Source of the DNA: Cyathus striatus
Taxonomy: Eukaryota > Basidiomycota > Agaricomycetes > Agaricales > Nidulariaceae
Reading direction: 5' to 3'
Assembly (NCBI GenBank): GCA_025738555.1
Contig: JAOVFP010000005.1
Coordinates: 744,001-808,000 of the forward strand
Length of the DNA stretch: 64,000 nucleotides
The position numbers and the translations under genes are program-made. Below the pieces are notes generated by a model. It saw nothing but the letters and a program-made list of their open reading frames with translations, ran no database searches and was not told the origin of the DNA. This document shows, in pieces, positions 22,450 through 34,452 of the stretch. Position 1 is the stretch's first letter. Each line of letters begins with the position of its first letter.

Positions 22450-24690
22450 TTGCACCCATAATATCTATTAAAAATATGTTGTACTTGTAATTAACAAACT
22501 ATCACTATGAAGTGCAGGTAAATGTAGTTATGTAGTCAATCAGCCTACAGGTGCCTGGTGCTATGAAATTTATTGCATATATATGACTTCAAGTTCTGGA
22601 ATCATTATTGCGAAAGTGTCCCATGCTGTCTCCAAAGTGAGAGGGGGCTCACCAAGAAGTTGATAGGTAAGGCATGCCACAGCCTCAAAGTCCTTGCTAT
22701 AGGGCCTACAGATTTTGATGTTGCCCTAGATTTGATGTTGCCTGGTGTTGCATGTGATGTTACATGACATTGCTTATTTATTTTGATGTTGCTACATATA
22801 TTAGTGCTGAGGTCCTGTGTTCAAGTCCCACTGTGTAGTTAGTAATAAATACAATAAATAAGCAGATGTTCTTTCATTTTAATAATATATATTAGTACTG
22901 GATGGGGTGTCTACTATGGATTTACCTAAGTAGTAATGTTGTGGTAATGGAGAGTGTAACACATCAGCCTTAGAGACTGAGAGTAAAGCAAATTAATTCT
23001 AAAGCAGTGTAGAGTAGCAAACTGCCTGCAGTGTGATCCAGGAATTATTCGACATATCAAGACATTCCAAATCAGATTATGTAATCATGCATCACGCATC
23101 ATTGATGCATTCTTATGCATTCTGCTCGTGCTCTCTGTTCAATCTCCATCCCTTCCACTCACTAATATATATTAGCACTGGATGGGGGGTGGGGAGAGGG
23201 TATAACAAATAATACTTACATTCCCACAGTGAAATACATATATTTTGTCACTTGTGTACAGCATTTCTAATACTATTTAGATTTTAGCTGGCTGGTAGTT
23301 TTGTAAATTTATGATATATACTAATAACAAATAGAGATTGGTAGAGATACATGCACTCTACTCATTTTTATACCAGTTACAGAAATCTGAAAATAAGGAT
23401 TTTGACATTGCCTGTGACATTGCCTGATGTTGCCTGGTGTTGCCAATCTGAGAATTGACATTGCTTGATGTTTGCTGGCATTGCCAGATGTTGCTGATGT
23501 TGCTGTGACGTTGCTGTGATGTTGCCAGATGGCATTGCCATGATATTGCCAGACATTGCCTGTGATGTTGCTGGAGGTTCAATGTTTCCCATGCCCTCCG
23601 CTCTGCCTTTGTTTATATTTGTACACAGTGTTGATCCTGTCCATCACTCCATCAAGCACCCTTCCTCATCACTGTGGCAGCACATCACACTTCCTTGTCA
23701 TCATGCTCAACAGTGAGCAAGTATTTTTTTATTTCTTAGCTCAATTCTTTATCACTTTCTTTGATTATTTTAATATATATTATGATATATGTACTACACA
23801 ATGTTTCACTATGTAATGAAGGGGATAAAGCTATTAAACATGTGAATTAGAGACAGTTTTTAAATAATCTTCTACTGTAATATATTCCATCCTTTGTTAA
23901 ATATTTGATAATATGTTGTATTATAAATAGTAGACTGTGTGTTTGATTAAGGGAAATGTAATAAAAGTGTAAAGATGAGAGCGGAGGCATGGGAAACAAT
24001 GAGCGGGAGGTGGGCCATGGTGATATGCATGTGATAACCCAAAGGGAAGGGTGGGAGACAATGATTAGCAGCTGGAACTGACTAGCAAGAGGTGTTATCA
24101 TAGCACATGAACATTATTTCCATTATGTAATCAGCTGATGTGTGTGTTGATGCACTGTTCACGTGTTCTCTCACTTTCTCCCTCCAACATGGACACACTT
24201 GTACATTGCCTCAACACCGCAATTACTCAAGAGTAACTCAAGATTGTCTGTATTTCACACTACCAAGACCTGCTGAATACAATAATTTGCTTTACCAAAG
24301 GCTGTGTCACCACCCCAAGTCCCTCTCCTGAAGTTTTTATCTTACAAATTTTCTTTCAATTCATTGGTATGCTTTATGTTTCAAACTTTCCCTTTTTCTT
24401 TCAATAATCTACAACCTCAACACTATTAATTTCCGCTTTATTCAGCTATTCCTCATTAGGTACTCTCTTTATTTAAATTTTCTTTAAAATCCATGTATCT
24501 ACTTTCCTGAATTCAGTGAAAATATTCTCCCCCTTTCTCAACACCTTAGAACACCCAGGTCAAACGGATGTTCAATGGACTTGATTACAATTTTTTTGTT
24601 TAGGCATCAACACATTCTTGGGCCTTGCACTGCACTGGCATTGCCTGTGATGTTGCCTTGCATTGTGTGATGTTGCCATGCAAGATTTGA
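22450..24690. other. Non-coding part of the 6.2-kb element
   Basis: No gene recognised. GATGTTGCC-like words cluster at about 22700-22770 and 23400-23590. A tRNA B-box-like phrase (GTGTTCAAGTCCCACT) lies near 22820. TAATATATATTAG-x-ACTGGATGGGG occurs twice (about 22885 and 23162). The block 23050-23150 matches the minus strand of about 57010-57115, including the palindromic phrase GCATCATTGATGCAT. Confidence 0.5.
23400..23590 (+). repeat. Imperfect TGTTGC minisatellite
   Basis: A run of short units such as GATGTTGCTG, GACATTGCC and GATATTGCC. The same words occur in the TIRs of the enclosing element, so it may have arisen by amplification of the end sequence. Confidence 0.65.
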
Positions 24691-24764
24691 CGTTGCCTCA
24701 CTGGCAACGTCAAAATCTGGGCAATGTCAAAATCTGGGCAATGTCAAAATCTAGTAGCCCCTTG

Positions 24765-26321
24765 CTATACCACGACAGATGAGAATCTCTAGAACCCACT
24801 TCCTCTGTTAGATAGCTACAGAGCTCATGTACTGTATCCTCAGGTACATGAATCAAACAATCGATCCCTCCAAAGTGCACAGGGTACTGAATCACATCAA
24901 TAGGGACATGACCTGAAGGCATTTCCTTCTTTGGCTGAGGATGAACATGGCATTGATTCCAGAATATGGAGAATTCATCAAGTTCTTGCCGAATCAAAGG
25001 AACAAATATCCAATAAAATAAATCTCTATGAGCTTGACAATACTATTATGGATATGTAACATTGGAGCCTACTGGTGAATGTTGTTCTGCTGGTAAAATA
25101 TATGTGCATCTTTTCCTCTTAGAATAAGTTCCTTCAAATTACACCCAGTCTTTTCTAGGAGCCAGCACCAGAATGATTCAATAACAATGTTACGAGTGCT
25201 TGGAAGTGTCACAAATGGTGGGTATGCATTCAAATCAACGTCTGGCACAAACAAGTCCCTAGATACCATAAAATTTTGTCACCATTACATTCAGAGGCCT
25301 GCTGCCTGACTCATGGTTACACACCTCAAAGAATCTTGTAAAGCAAATTGCCATCCAATTTCTGAGCCCTTATCAGTTGTCATCTGGATCAGAATATCTT
25401 CCATTATTTATGTAAGTTACATATATTTACTTAACTCCAATGAAAAGTATGAGTACTTACCTCCAATTTGTAATACAAAGTCAAGGAAAACATGCCCAAG
25501 TGCAGCTGCATTTCATGAATTTGGAAGCAAGCAAAGTTTTAAAATACATCCTGACCACTTATCCTTGTATCCATAAATTGGTAGGCTTATATAACCCATT
25601 CAAAGTGCCTGTGCATTCAGTTTCTCATGACCATCAGCAGAGATCTCTCGATAAGGGCCAGCTGAGGTGAGTGTTTTCCATGGTATTTTTGACTTCCAGC
25701 TTGCAGGGAATCGTATCTCAAATCCATTGGGGGCAATCCTATGCATTACTTCTCGAACCTTATCACTGAGGAAACAATATTACTCAGGTAATGAATTTGT
25801 GAGATTTATTGAAATGAAATAACTAACTGTGGAACCATAATCAATTTATCCTTTAGCTTTGACTTGATGTACAGAGGACCACAGTGTTGCATGGTATCTT
25901 TCTGCACTTCCTCCACAATTGCCATCTCAATTACATCCCTTTCTAATCTTGGTCACCTTACAGTTGGGATTTCAAATTTTCGCTCAAACTCATTAAGTTT
26001 ACTTTTCTATATGAAGAAGTTATGAGGGGGCATGTAGTAAAATACCAAAGAAATAAAATATACTTACTTAATTGTTAGATCCAAGTCAGCTTCCAGTTGT
26101 GAGAGTTTCTCTTCAGTATTCAAACTAAGTGTAACATATTTCAGCAATGTTTTCTTGAGAATATCATCTGGGGGATCTTTGGGTAGCATTTTAACTTGGT
26201 GCACATACAGCATACATGATATGAGAAATGCATAGCTTACATTCTTTAGTTCCCCAACCATTCTTTCCTTTAGGATTTGGCATTCAAGTAAATCAAGTTT
26301 GTAAAATTCAGTTACCTCCAA
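24765..26321 (-). pseudogene. rve-type integrase core protein relic
   Basis: Minus-strand blocks in order: an N-terminal helical part (26321-26064), a stretch with HCGPLYIKSKL (about 25970-25840), SADGHEKLNAQAL (about 25640), TTDKGSEIG (about 25380), PPFVTLPSTRNIVIESFW (about 25230-25180) and a C-terminal block with KKEMPSGHVPIDV and FGGIDCLI (24997-24765). The order and the DGHEK, TTDKGSE and NI-x-IE motifs match a family of integrase-core proteins common in Agaricomycetes. Frameshifts and stops separate the blocks. The 6.2-kb element ending at 24760 cuts off the C-terminus. It is a dead transposon gene. Confidence 0.7.
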
Positions 26322-28430
26322 CTTTTCAGGTGTTTATTGTTCTTGGTTATGCTCACTCAAACAAGGATTGGCTATTGAATACAGATCAAACAGCACTAGT
26401 TGGCACTAGCAGATGCTGCACATTCCAAAACATAATTTAATCCAAATTGGATGATTATGCATTATGCTGGCCTGGGCTCCTGGGATTCCATGAAGTTCTG
26501 TCAATATTTGATTAGTGGTGAAGGAATGGTGATAAGATAATTGAAGTTAGGTATAAATATGTCCCAGTACTCAGACTTGAACTTCAGTGACTTCCTCCAG
26601 GAGCCATTTCATATTGTTCATCTCTATACTCATCCTGATTCTTCACTGTTCAGTATTGTCTCATATCCTTTTCTACTTAATTTTTAATTTCCTTTACCCA
26701 ACCTTTACCCATCATTCACTTTTGACATGTCAGATCCTTTCGTTACTCCATGATGTGATGTATGTGGTTGTGGTTTCCCTCTTCTAGGCAACACCAATAC
26801 TATGTGTGCAAAATGCATTAAATTGGAAAATCTTTCAATTGACTCAGAAACATATATTGAAATCAAAACTGTATGGTCATTTCTTCATTTATTTTTGTTA
26901 TGATATGTGGATTGATGTATACATTACTTCAGAAATGGCTGCAGTGTGAGATGTGTGGCCAATCATATTGCAATATGCAAAAGTCCACTGGTTCTATTCA
27001 ATTGTGTGGAGGTGAAAGGTGCATCCCTGGATCTGGCACCTCAGCTTCTGGTCATCAATCAGCAGTCGGTTCTGACAGTAATAACAATACTCTGAGTAAG
27101 TCCTTTATATATCATATAAACATTTGTCTCATTATTAACCCTTCAAATAGGCAATAGCTTTTCAACTCTATTTGTTCCTGTTACTGGTATCACTACTTCA
27201 GCAGTTGCAGAGACACAGCTTGCACAAAATTTTGCGACCTGAGAGTGGCTGAGGCTTTCAACCTGTAATAATATAGCTCCGGGAATGTCACTAACAACAT
27301 TTATTTTAGCTCACCAAGAGCAAAATTTACTCAACCTACAAGCCATTGTTGGATTTAAGGTTTATTTTCAACATTTCTAAATATTTAATCAACCTTTAAT
27401 AGTGTATTTATTTAAGTTTCGACATGGTGCTTCAAAGAGCTTAGATGCCAGCCTTGGAATTATCAACAACAAATTTTTATATTCAGTTTACATGACTGGT
27501 ATGCTAATTCACTTTATATGCACAATAAAATTGATTTGAATCTTATTACCTACACCTAACAGATATAAAAGAATATGTGCTAGCACATCTAAATTCAGAA
27601 TGGGTGAAGAGCAGCACCTCTCCTGTCGAAATGTAAGTATCTGGCTATGTATTATTTAGGAGAATAATTATTCAGACTTAATTTATAAAGGAATGAGGTG
27701 TCTTTGCGGTTTGCAGGGAACAAGTTATTTCACAAGGGTACCAACACTATGACTCTTGGTGAATTTATTCAGTATTATTCAAGCTCAGATAAATCGGGGT
27801 TGTATCTTGAGCCTAGTGCTGCCGAGTGGAAAGGTATCCGAAATGCTGGAAAATTGCCTGTGGTTGGTTTGGAGCTTTTTATCCATGTTGCTTTGGTAAG
27901 AATACATGAATTGAACAACTGAACCTCTCAGAGGTAAACTAACAATGTCATTTAGATTGATAAGTGTATTGAAGCTCTTGAGAATGAAAATGCAATATCT
28001 TTGGCACCAAAAAGTTCCCAGTGCAATAAATGTTCTTGTAAGGATTCATCTGGTTCAGACCATCCAGTAGCCTCAAAGATGTCATGGCTAGAAGGTGGTG
28101 AGTATTTTTCAACACAAGTAAGTATTGAATTGAACAATATATTTATAATTTGTGTTACTAGGTTGCTGTCAACCTTCACTATCTGTTGGATCTCTTTTTC
28201 GTCCTTCAAGCCAAACAGATCTAGCAACGGTTCACAAGACAACAATGATTACTTTTAAAAAGATCATATGCACTCTTGATTCTTCTACCGACCTTCCCAA
28301 CTTTACTGAGCTTGATGAAACATTGATTGGTCACCTACAAGATAAGCTCTTTACAAAAGGAAGTATGAAATATTCTTTTGAGGTAAGTCAAAGTTTACTT
28401 TTCCATTGTAACATAAAAATAACTCAGTAA

Positions 28431-29350
28431 TTTACACTCCCCCAAGAGGTCTGTACGGATCTGTACGGATCCGCGCAGATCCGTACGGAATCCGCACGGA
28501 ATCCGAAAATTCCGTACGGATCCGTGCGGATTCCGTGCAGATCCGTACAGACCTGTACAGACCTGTATAGATACCATACAGAATTTATATAGTGGCTATT
28601 ATTATTATTAGAGGTGATTATTCTATATGGATTCCATACATATTCTGCATGGATTCTGTGTGGATTCATACATTGCTGCCTTGTCACAGGTGTCAAGTGT
28701 GACACTACATGAAATCTGTGATACACTCAATATATAGTATCATGCTCAATGCATAGTGTCATGCTTAATGTATAGTATCACACTCAATGCATAGTGTCAT
28801 GCTTAATATATAGTGTCACACTCAACACTTAGTATCACACTTAATGTATAGTTTCATGCTTTATGCACACTCAACACTTAGTGTCACACTCAACCTTTAG
28901 TATCACACTCAATGTATAGTGTCACACTCAACACTTAGTGTCACACTTAATGCATAGTGTTACACTTATCCCTTAGTATCACACTCAACACTTAGTGTCA
29001 CAATCAATGTGTAGTGTCATGCTTAAACCTTGGTGTCACACTTAACCCTTAGTGTCACACTTAACCCTTAATATCACACTTAACCCTTAGTGTCACACAA
29101 TTTTCTATTCTAATTTTCCATAAGGAAATAAGTATAATAAGATTCTGTACAGAATTTTTCAGGTCTGTAATGCGGAATTCTGTGGAATCCGCATGGAATT
29201 TTTGATTCTGTGTGGAATCTGTGCAGAATCTGTACAGACCCAAAAAAACCTCTGCCAAAAAGAAAAAAATCTGTGCAGATTCCGCACAGATTCCAAAAAT
29301 TCCATACAGATTCCGTGCAGATCCATACAGAACACCTGGCTAAGTGTAAA
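28431..29350. mobile_element. 920-bp MITE with palindromic arms, inside an intron
   Basis: The left end is TTTACACTCCCCCAAGAGGT and the right end, reverse-complemented, is TTTACACTTAGCCAGGTGTT. Within about 120-200 bp of each end are repeated TCCGTACGGA and TCCGTGCGGA-type palindromes. The core is a 19-20-bp tandem array. No coding capacity. Terminal motif and arm design match the element 553-2236. It lies between donor 28383 and acceptor 29377-29378 of the alpha-kinase relic. No target-site duplication was evident. Confidence 0.75.
28730..29098 (+). repeat. 19-20-bp tandem array
   Basis: About 18 imperfect copies of TTAGTGTCACACTCAACAC and variants (ATAGTGTCATGCTTAATG). It forms the core of the 920-bp element. 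Confidence 0.85.
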
Positions 29351-29466
29351 GAGCTCAAATAACTTTACAACTTTATAGCTGATCATGCATAATGGAGATG
29401 GCAGTGAAATTACTTATGCTGCCAAACAATTTTTCTGTTTGGAAGAAACATCTAGTTCTATGTCTA

Positions 29467-32400
29467 CAGTTTGTGACAGGCAAAGTCCACCAATTTTATT
29501 ACAGTACAAAAACGATTTTTTTAGGACAAACTAATTACAGATTCAGATTCAGAAAGTCAAAATACATACAAAAATGATGTTTTTAAGAAATTTCCACAAT
29601 GAAATAGGTTTGCCAAATTTTTTGGCAAAAAATTGACATGTTATGTGACCTATTTTAGGATAAAATAGCTTCAAGTGCTATCATGGCCTGATTAGAGACT
29701 TGATGGTGTTGGCGCTGCTTCCTCACAGCCCACTCTGCTGCTTCACCCTTTAAACCACACCTATAAGCACTCATGAATCACCATGTTCAGTTAATAAAAC
29801 AGTGAATAACATCCAGAGGACAAGCATCTAAGTATTTCATAACTGCATTTTTTGCATCTTGAAATGTTCTTTTCTCTTCTTCATGATACCGATATTTTAC
29901 CCACCCCCAGTACTGTTAAAATGTATTGAATAATTTAGACTTGGAATTATAATAACAAATATACATACCATTTCTATTGGATTCAATTCACAATGAAATT
30001 TTGGCAGAAACATACAAATATGTCCAGAATTGGTGATTAATATTTCAAGCATTGACTTTTGGTTGACAAAATCATCTTGCTGGCTAAGGAGACAGGCCAT
30101 GCAACAATCTTTACTTTCAAAAGGACAAACTGGTGCACATTTTGCATGAAGATGAGAAACATCAAAACCTCTTTCTTCTAAAACTGTCTGCAGCCCTTTT
30201 GGCCTTCCATCAGATAGTGTCATTGGCTGAACCTTTCCTCGATGCTCAACTGATGGATTTGTTTCAGGAATAACTGTATCACATTGGATATGCTGCTTGC
30301 CTCCATCACCTTTATTCATCTCAAAAGCTTTAAGTGCATCTGATGGGAGAGAGGCATGTGCAGATGAATTGTCAAATATAAATAGTGCTTGCTTCATTGG
30401 ATGAGCTTCTTCAAAAATGGATATTGCATCTTCCATCTGCTTCAGGAGCTGTCCACAGTCCCACCAAGCATCTCCATTTGCACCTGGGAATATAATTTTT
30501 CGAGCATTTCTTTTAATGGTCCCATTTTCATCCCTTACAACCAACTGTCCAGTTTCTGGAGTAATGAAACTGGAGACATGAACTATTCTTCCCCTCCCTT
30601 TTGAGTGCATTGGCTGCTTTCCTTTCTCAATCCTGATATTGATTATCAGAGTAGATCAATAATTCAAAATATAACATTTACATACCATGTCTTTGTAGGT
30701 GAATCATGATGGTGAAAAGAGCTTTCGTCATGAAATATAGAAATAATTTCTCTTTCTCCTTCTTCCAACTGAGGTGCAACCCTAATAAGCTCTGGACCTT
30801 CATAATGAGCCATTTTATTTTCATATTCTTCCATCTCAGGTAAATATTTTGTATCCTGGTACTTCTCTACATCTGGACAGTTGTGACCATCTTTATAAAC
30901 ACCTTTTTTAACAGTTGAGTGGCTCCATCCCAATATAGATAGTCATCATTGAACAGTACGCAAACTGATTGGTTGTGCTGGCTGAATATTGAGATCAGGG
31001 AATATCTGTTCATTGATTGCTTTCTGAAAATTCTTTGGTGTTACTGTACCAGGCCTCTGACTACAAAGATAATTTAGAGATCTCAACTTAACATTTTCAT
31101 CATCAAGATATGAATGGGCCTTCCTTTTTCCTCCTCATGTCTCTTCTGGAAGCTGCTCAAAGATCTGGTAATGCCATGCTAGAGATCTAACTCGACATGC
31201 AAACCAAGCTCATCCCTTTTCAACATGCCAAACATTAGCAATGGATTCACTTGCTTCAATATGAGACATTCCATTAAGCTGAGCAGTAGCAAAATTTGAA
31301 AGTATCATGAGCTGATTAATTTTTGAAATGGGAAGAGTATTTTGTTGTTTCTTTAAATCATCCTGTATCTGCTTGCGAAGGAAATCCCAATCTTTTATAT
31401 CAGGTGTGGAACCCTGCAAATTGTCTTCAAGCTCCTCATCCAGTATTTCATTCTCATTAACATCCAAAGATTGGTTCATACTAAATTCAGATAGTAGTGC
31501 ATCTTCCTCTTCATCATCCAGAGTCAAAGACTTATGTGATTCCTGTATTGGAGAACTGACACAGCTGACACTATGGTCTGATGATTGGTTCATACTAAAT
31601 TCAGATGGTAGTGCATCTTCCTCTTCATCATCCGGGGTTGGGGACTTATGAGATTCCTGTATTAGAGAACTGACACAGCTGACACTATGGTCTGATCCAG
31701 TCTCAATTACATCTTCAACAGAGCTGGAGCTGGACTCTATTTCAGCTGCAGAACACTTCAGTGTTCCAGTATTTATATTAACAAAATTGTCAAGAGTTGA
31801 CTGTGTCTTCCATGCCTTCTTGTAATGATATCTTGTCTGCTTAGACTTGCTCATGACATCAGGACCTTTTGCATATGACTTTGGACAATCTGAACAGAAC
31901 TTATTTTAGTTCAAAGTCACATCCAAAAAGTGGAATTACCTTTTTTTTCATGCTTTGCTCTCTTGAGATTTGGAGAAATCCAGTCACTGTCATTGGGATT
32001 ATCATTTAAAGCCATATCTGCAAGCTTTTTTCCAAGCTCTTCATCTGCTACATGATTCCAGTCAAGCTCAAAGTCACCCTCCTCCAGAGTAATGTCCTCC
32101 AGATCCTCATCTGAGCAGTAAGGGTCTTGAAGTAATTCACCATCCTCACTGAATAGCTGTGGTTTAGACACGTCACACACTTATAGATCCCCCACTGATC
32201 ACATTTTCAGGACTTGTATTGGGCTCTGGGGAGGATATATTAGTGACAGGTGGTAGGGAGGAGCTTTGAAGATTAGCTCTTGGCTGATGATTGCGAAATC
32301 CACTTGCATTTCGGCTCTTTTTCTTGGGTCAACCTCTGGGCATGATGGTTAGAAAGAAGAATTTTTGGTGCCCATTGAGGCGAGTCAGGGGCTTATATTT

Positions 32401-32663
32401 TTTGCGGGATCATATCGCAATCGATGAGAGGATGCTAAAAATACATTTTTCGCGATTTTTACTATTTTTTATAGCCAAGTGCCAAATTTTTGGGTAAAAA
32501 AATAAAAAAATCGGAAATCGAAAAATCGGCTCATGGAATCTTAATTAATACATCATAACCATGCTATTCCGATGATTTTCGGAGTTTAAAACTTATTTGT
32601 CATTGCTGAAAAATTCACTCAAGTTCACTCAAAAAATTAGCGGGTTTTGCTTGTCACAAACTG
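29467..32663. mobile_element. Tc1/mariner-type element, 3.2 kb, with TA target duplication
   Basis: Ends are CAGTTTGTGACA and its inverse TGTCACAAACTG, directly flanked by TA at 29465-29466 and 32664-32665. Removing the element and one TA restores the frame of the alpha-kinase exon. It encodes one minus-strand DDE transposase, now broken. Two further copies of the family lie at 34127-34452 and 35635-36524. Confidence 0.85.
29690..32343 (-). pseudogene. DDE-superfamily transposase of the mariner element, degenerate
   Basis: Reads from about 32343 (MPRG, then an in-frame TGA where the sister copy keeps an arginine codon, then PKKKS) through an acidic N-terminal part (32180-31917 and 31854-31210) to the catalytic part (30933-29690). 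Catalytic motifs: IFHDESSFHHHD for the first Asp (about 30730), LFIFDNSSAHASLP for the second (about 30390) and FLPKFHCELNPIE for the Glu (about 29985). The order and the GANGDAWW and CPFESKDCC motifs match the DDE endonuclease family common in basidiomycetes. A 38-residue acidic segment beginning SDHSVSCVSS is tandemly duplicated (about 31466-31695). Several stops, including INxTW near 29790, make it non-functional. The second half is well preserved. Confidence 0.8.
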
Positions 32664-32949
32664 TAGCATCCTTGATGCTGAATCATCTGAATTAATGACA
32701 TCGAAAATCAATCCAGAGGAGCATAATGTCCAAATACAGGCTGAGTGTACAAGAATGGCTCAGGGAAAGTGATTTTTGAATGTGTTCCAGCAATGATCCC
32801 AGGTTCTTGGTGTTACAATTGATGAAGGTGTGTCTGATTTAAGTACTTGATTTCTATCAGTTTCAACTTTCTGATGTTATAATTTGCAGGTGTTACATTT
32901 GTGGATGTATTTATAATTCAATGACTAACTTTTGGATGTACTTTATTAT

Positions 32950-34126
32950 GTCAGTAGTAGCACCACCAACATAAAATATGTAATTACATTAGTTATATTT
33001 AGTATAAAGGGTATCTCATTTGCAATAATGAAATAGAATGGTTTAAAAGACTATAGCTTGATTTCTAGAACTTGGTTTTAATATCTCGATTGCAGTACTA
33101 GTTCAAAAACTCGGATAACCAATATTCAATTCAAATCAACAGTACTTGGTACTTCAAATTCTAATAAAACGTCGGATACTGATTTCAGAATGTTACTCTA
33201 CTCTGAGGATGGAAGACAGCTCATACAGTACTTGCTTTTCCTATTCTACTATCTTTTAGCTATATACTAAAATTCTATCTACTTTATTTGAAACAGTAAA
33301 TAGTATATCACATATGTAAATAGATTGCATGTGCTACTTCTAAGACTATCCATAAGTTCCACCGAGGTGTGGAGAACACTCCATATGGTAAACCATATGG
33401 ATGCACCTCATTTTGGAGGTGCCTCCAATGCTGTGGCATTGGTACTAATTCAGTACATGCGCTAGGACACGCGCTCATGCCAGTACACACTCGGTTACAA
33501 GGAATTTCAGTTTTAACGGCCCATTCTGATGCACACATCAATAGCGTGTGATGGCATAGATACCAGACTTGGCGGTTTTGTGCACAACGTCCCATATGGT
33601 TTTGCACATGTAAACGGTGCAACCATTCGGATTCTGATATCGGTAGTATGAGGCTCATTTTAGTAAGACTTTGGAATGGAGCACTTCCCAGGTTGTGTAC
33701 TGTAATTAGGAATTTCTTCAGAGTTACATACAGCAGTACGTGATGTATTTGACTTCGCGTTGGAACACCATTCAAGGCATACGAGAGTGGTACGTTGGCT
33801 TCATTATAGAATAGTAATAATTGTAAAAGAAGTAGTACAATATATTAAAATAAATGCAAGGGACCAAAGCCATATGATATATTCTTTAATACCCTTGGTT
33901 TGTATCAATAAGACACTTTGGCTTGTGGCACGGGCCTCAACCCCAGCCCTTGTACTCATCCCTTAGTAAGGTATTTTGTTTTTAAAATACTATAGCTGGC
34001 AGTCCGGGACTCACTCCAGCTCTTGTACTCGAAGGTTGGTTCCTTGCACTTATTCAAATATAATATAAAAGCCTGAATGAACGAATTAATAATCGAAAAA
34101 TAAGTATATTTTTAAAGCCGGCATAT
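32950..34126. other. AT-rich stretch, no gene recognised
   Basis: No coherent exon chain. A 155-codon minus-strand frame (33308-33775) looks like no known protein. A CCATATGG-TAAA-CCATATGG palindrome lies near 33390. The alpha-kinase gene may have extended into this region but I cannot trace it. Confidence 0.4.
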
Positions 34127-34452
34127 CAGCATGATAGTTAGAAAGAAGAATTTTTGGTGCACATTGAGGCGATTCAGGGGCTTATATTTTTGCGGGATCA
34201 TATCGCAATCGATGAGAGGATGCTAAAAATACATTTTTCGCGATTTTTACTATTTTTTATAGCCAAGTGCCAAATTTTTGGGTAAAAAAATAAAAAAATC
34301 GGAAATCGAAAAATCGGCTCATGGAATCTTAATTAATACATCGTAACCATGCTATTCCGATGATTTTCGGAGTTTAAAAACTTATTTGTCATTGCTGAAA
34401 AATTCACTCAAGTTCACTTGAAAAATTAGCAGGTTTTGCTTGTTGCAAACTG
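34127..34452. mobile_element. Terminal fragment of the same mariner family
   Basis: Nearly identical to 32340-32663, from GCATGATAGTTAGAAAGAAG to the end TTGTTGCAAACTG followed by TA. Only the transposase 5-prime end and TIR remain; the left side is truncated. Confidence 0.85.

Larger units (their letters stand above)
18550..24760. mobile_element. 6.2-kb TIR element carrying captured host gene fragments
   Basis: The left end is GGGCTACTAGTTTTTGACGT and the right end, reverse-complemented, is GGGCTACTAGATTTTGACAT. Both ends then carry TTTTGAC-x-TTGCCC units and a hairpin of GACGTTGCC with its complement. The element holds no transposase that I can see. Instead it carries decayed exons of the XPB/Ssl2 helicase and of a protein kinase, plus GATGTTGCC-type repeats. 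Its right end interrupts an integrase relic at 24760. No clear target-site duplication flanks it. The arrangement resembles Pack-type DNA transposons that transduplicate host genes. Confidence 0.75.
26788..32940 (+). pseudogene. Alpha-type protein kinase gene, interrupted by two transposons
   Basis: Exon-like blocks from 26788 encode cysteine pairs (CAKC; CEMCGQSYC; CGGERC), then a region with SLRFAGNKLFHKG and LYLEPSAAEWKGI (27685-27890) and, near 28360, LFTKGSMKYSFE, which matches the G-x-M-[KR] opening of alpha-kinase domains. The next exon begins at 29379 with NGDGSEITYAAKQFF, fitting the alpha-kinase lysine strand. The intron between them would be about 76 nt but holds the 920-bp element 28431-29350. 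That exon is broken at TA (29465) by the mariner 29467-32663 and resumes at 32666 in frame once one TA is removed. Two TGA stops follow near 32770 and 32790. The C-terminal half is not recognised. Assignment rests on motifs and on the syntax of the interruptions. Confidence 0.65.

Noticed and set aside
33308..33775. 155-codon minus-strand frame as a gene
   Set aside because: No domain, no start context, Cys/His/Met-rich composition typical of chance frames, and it lies among transposon debris.
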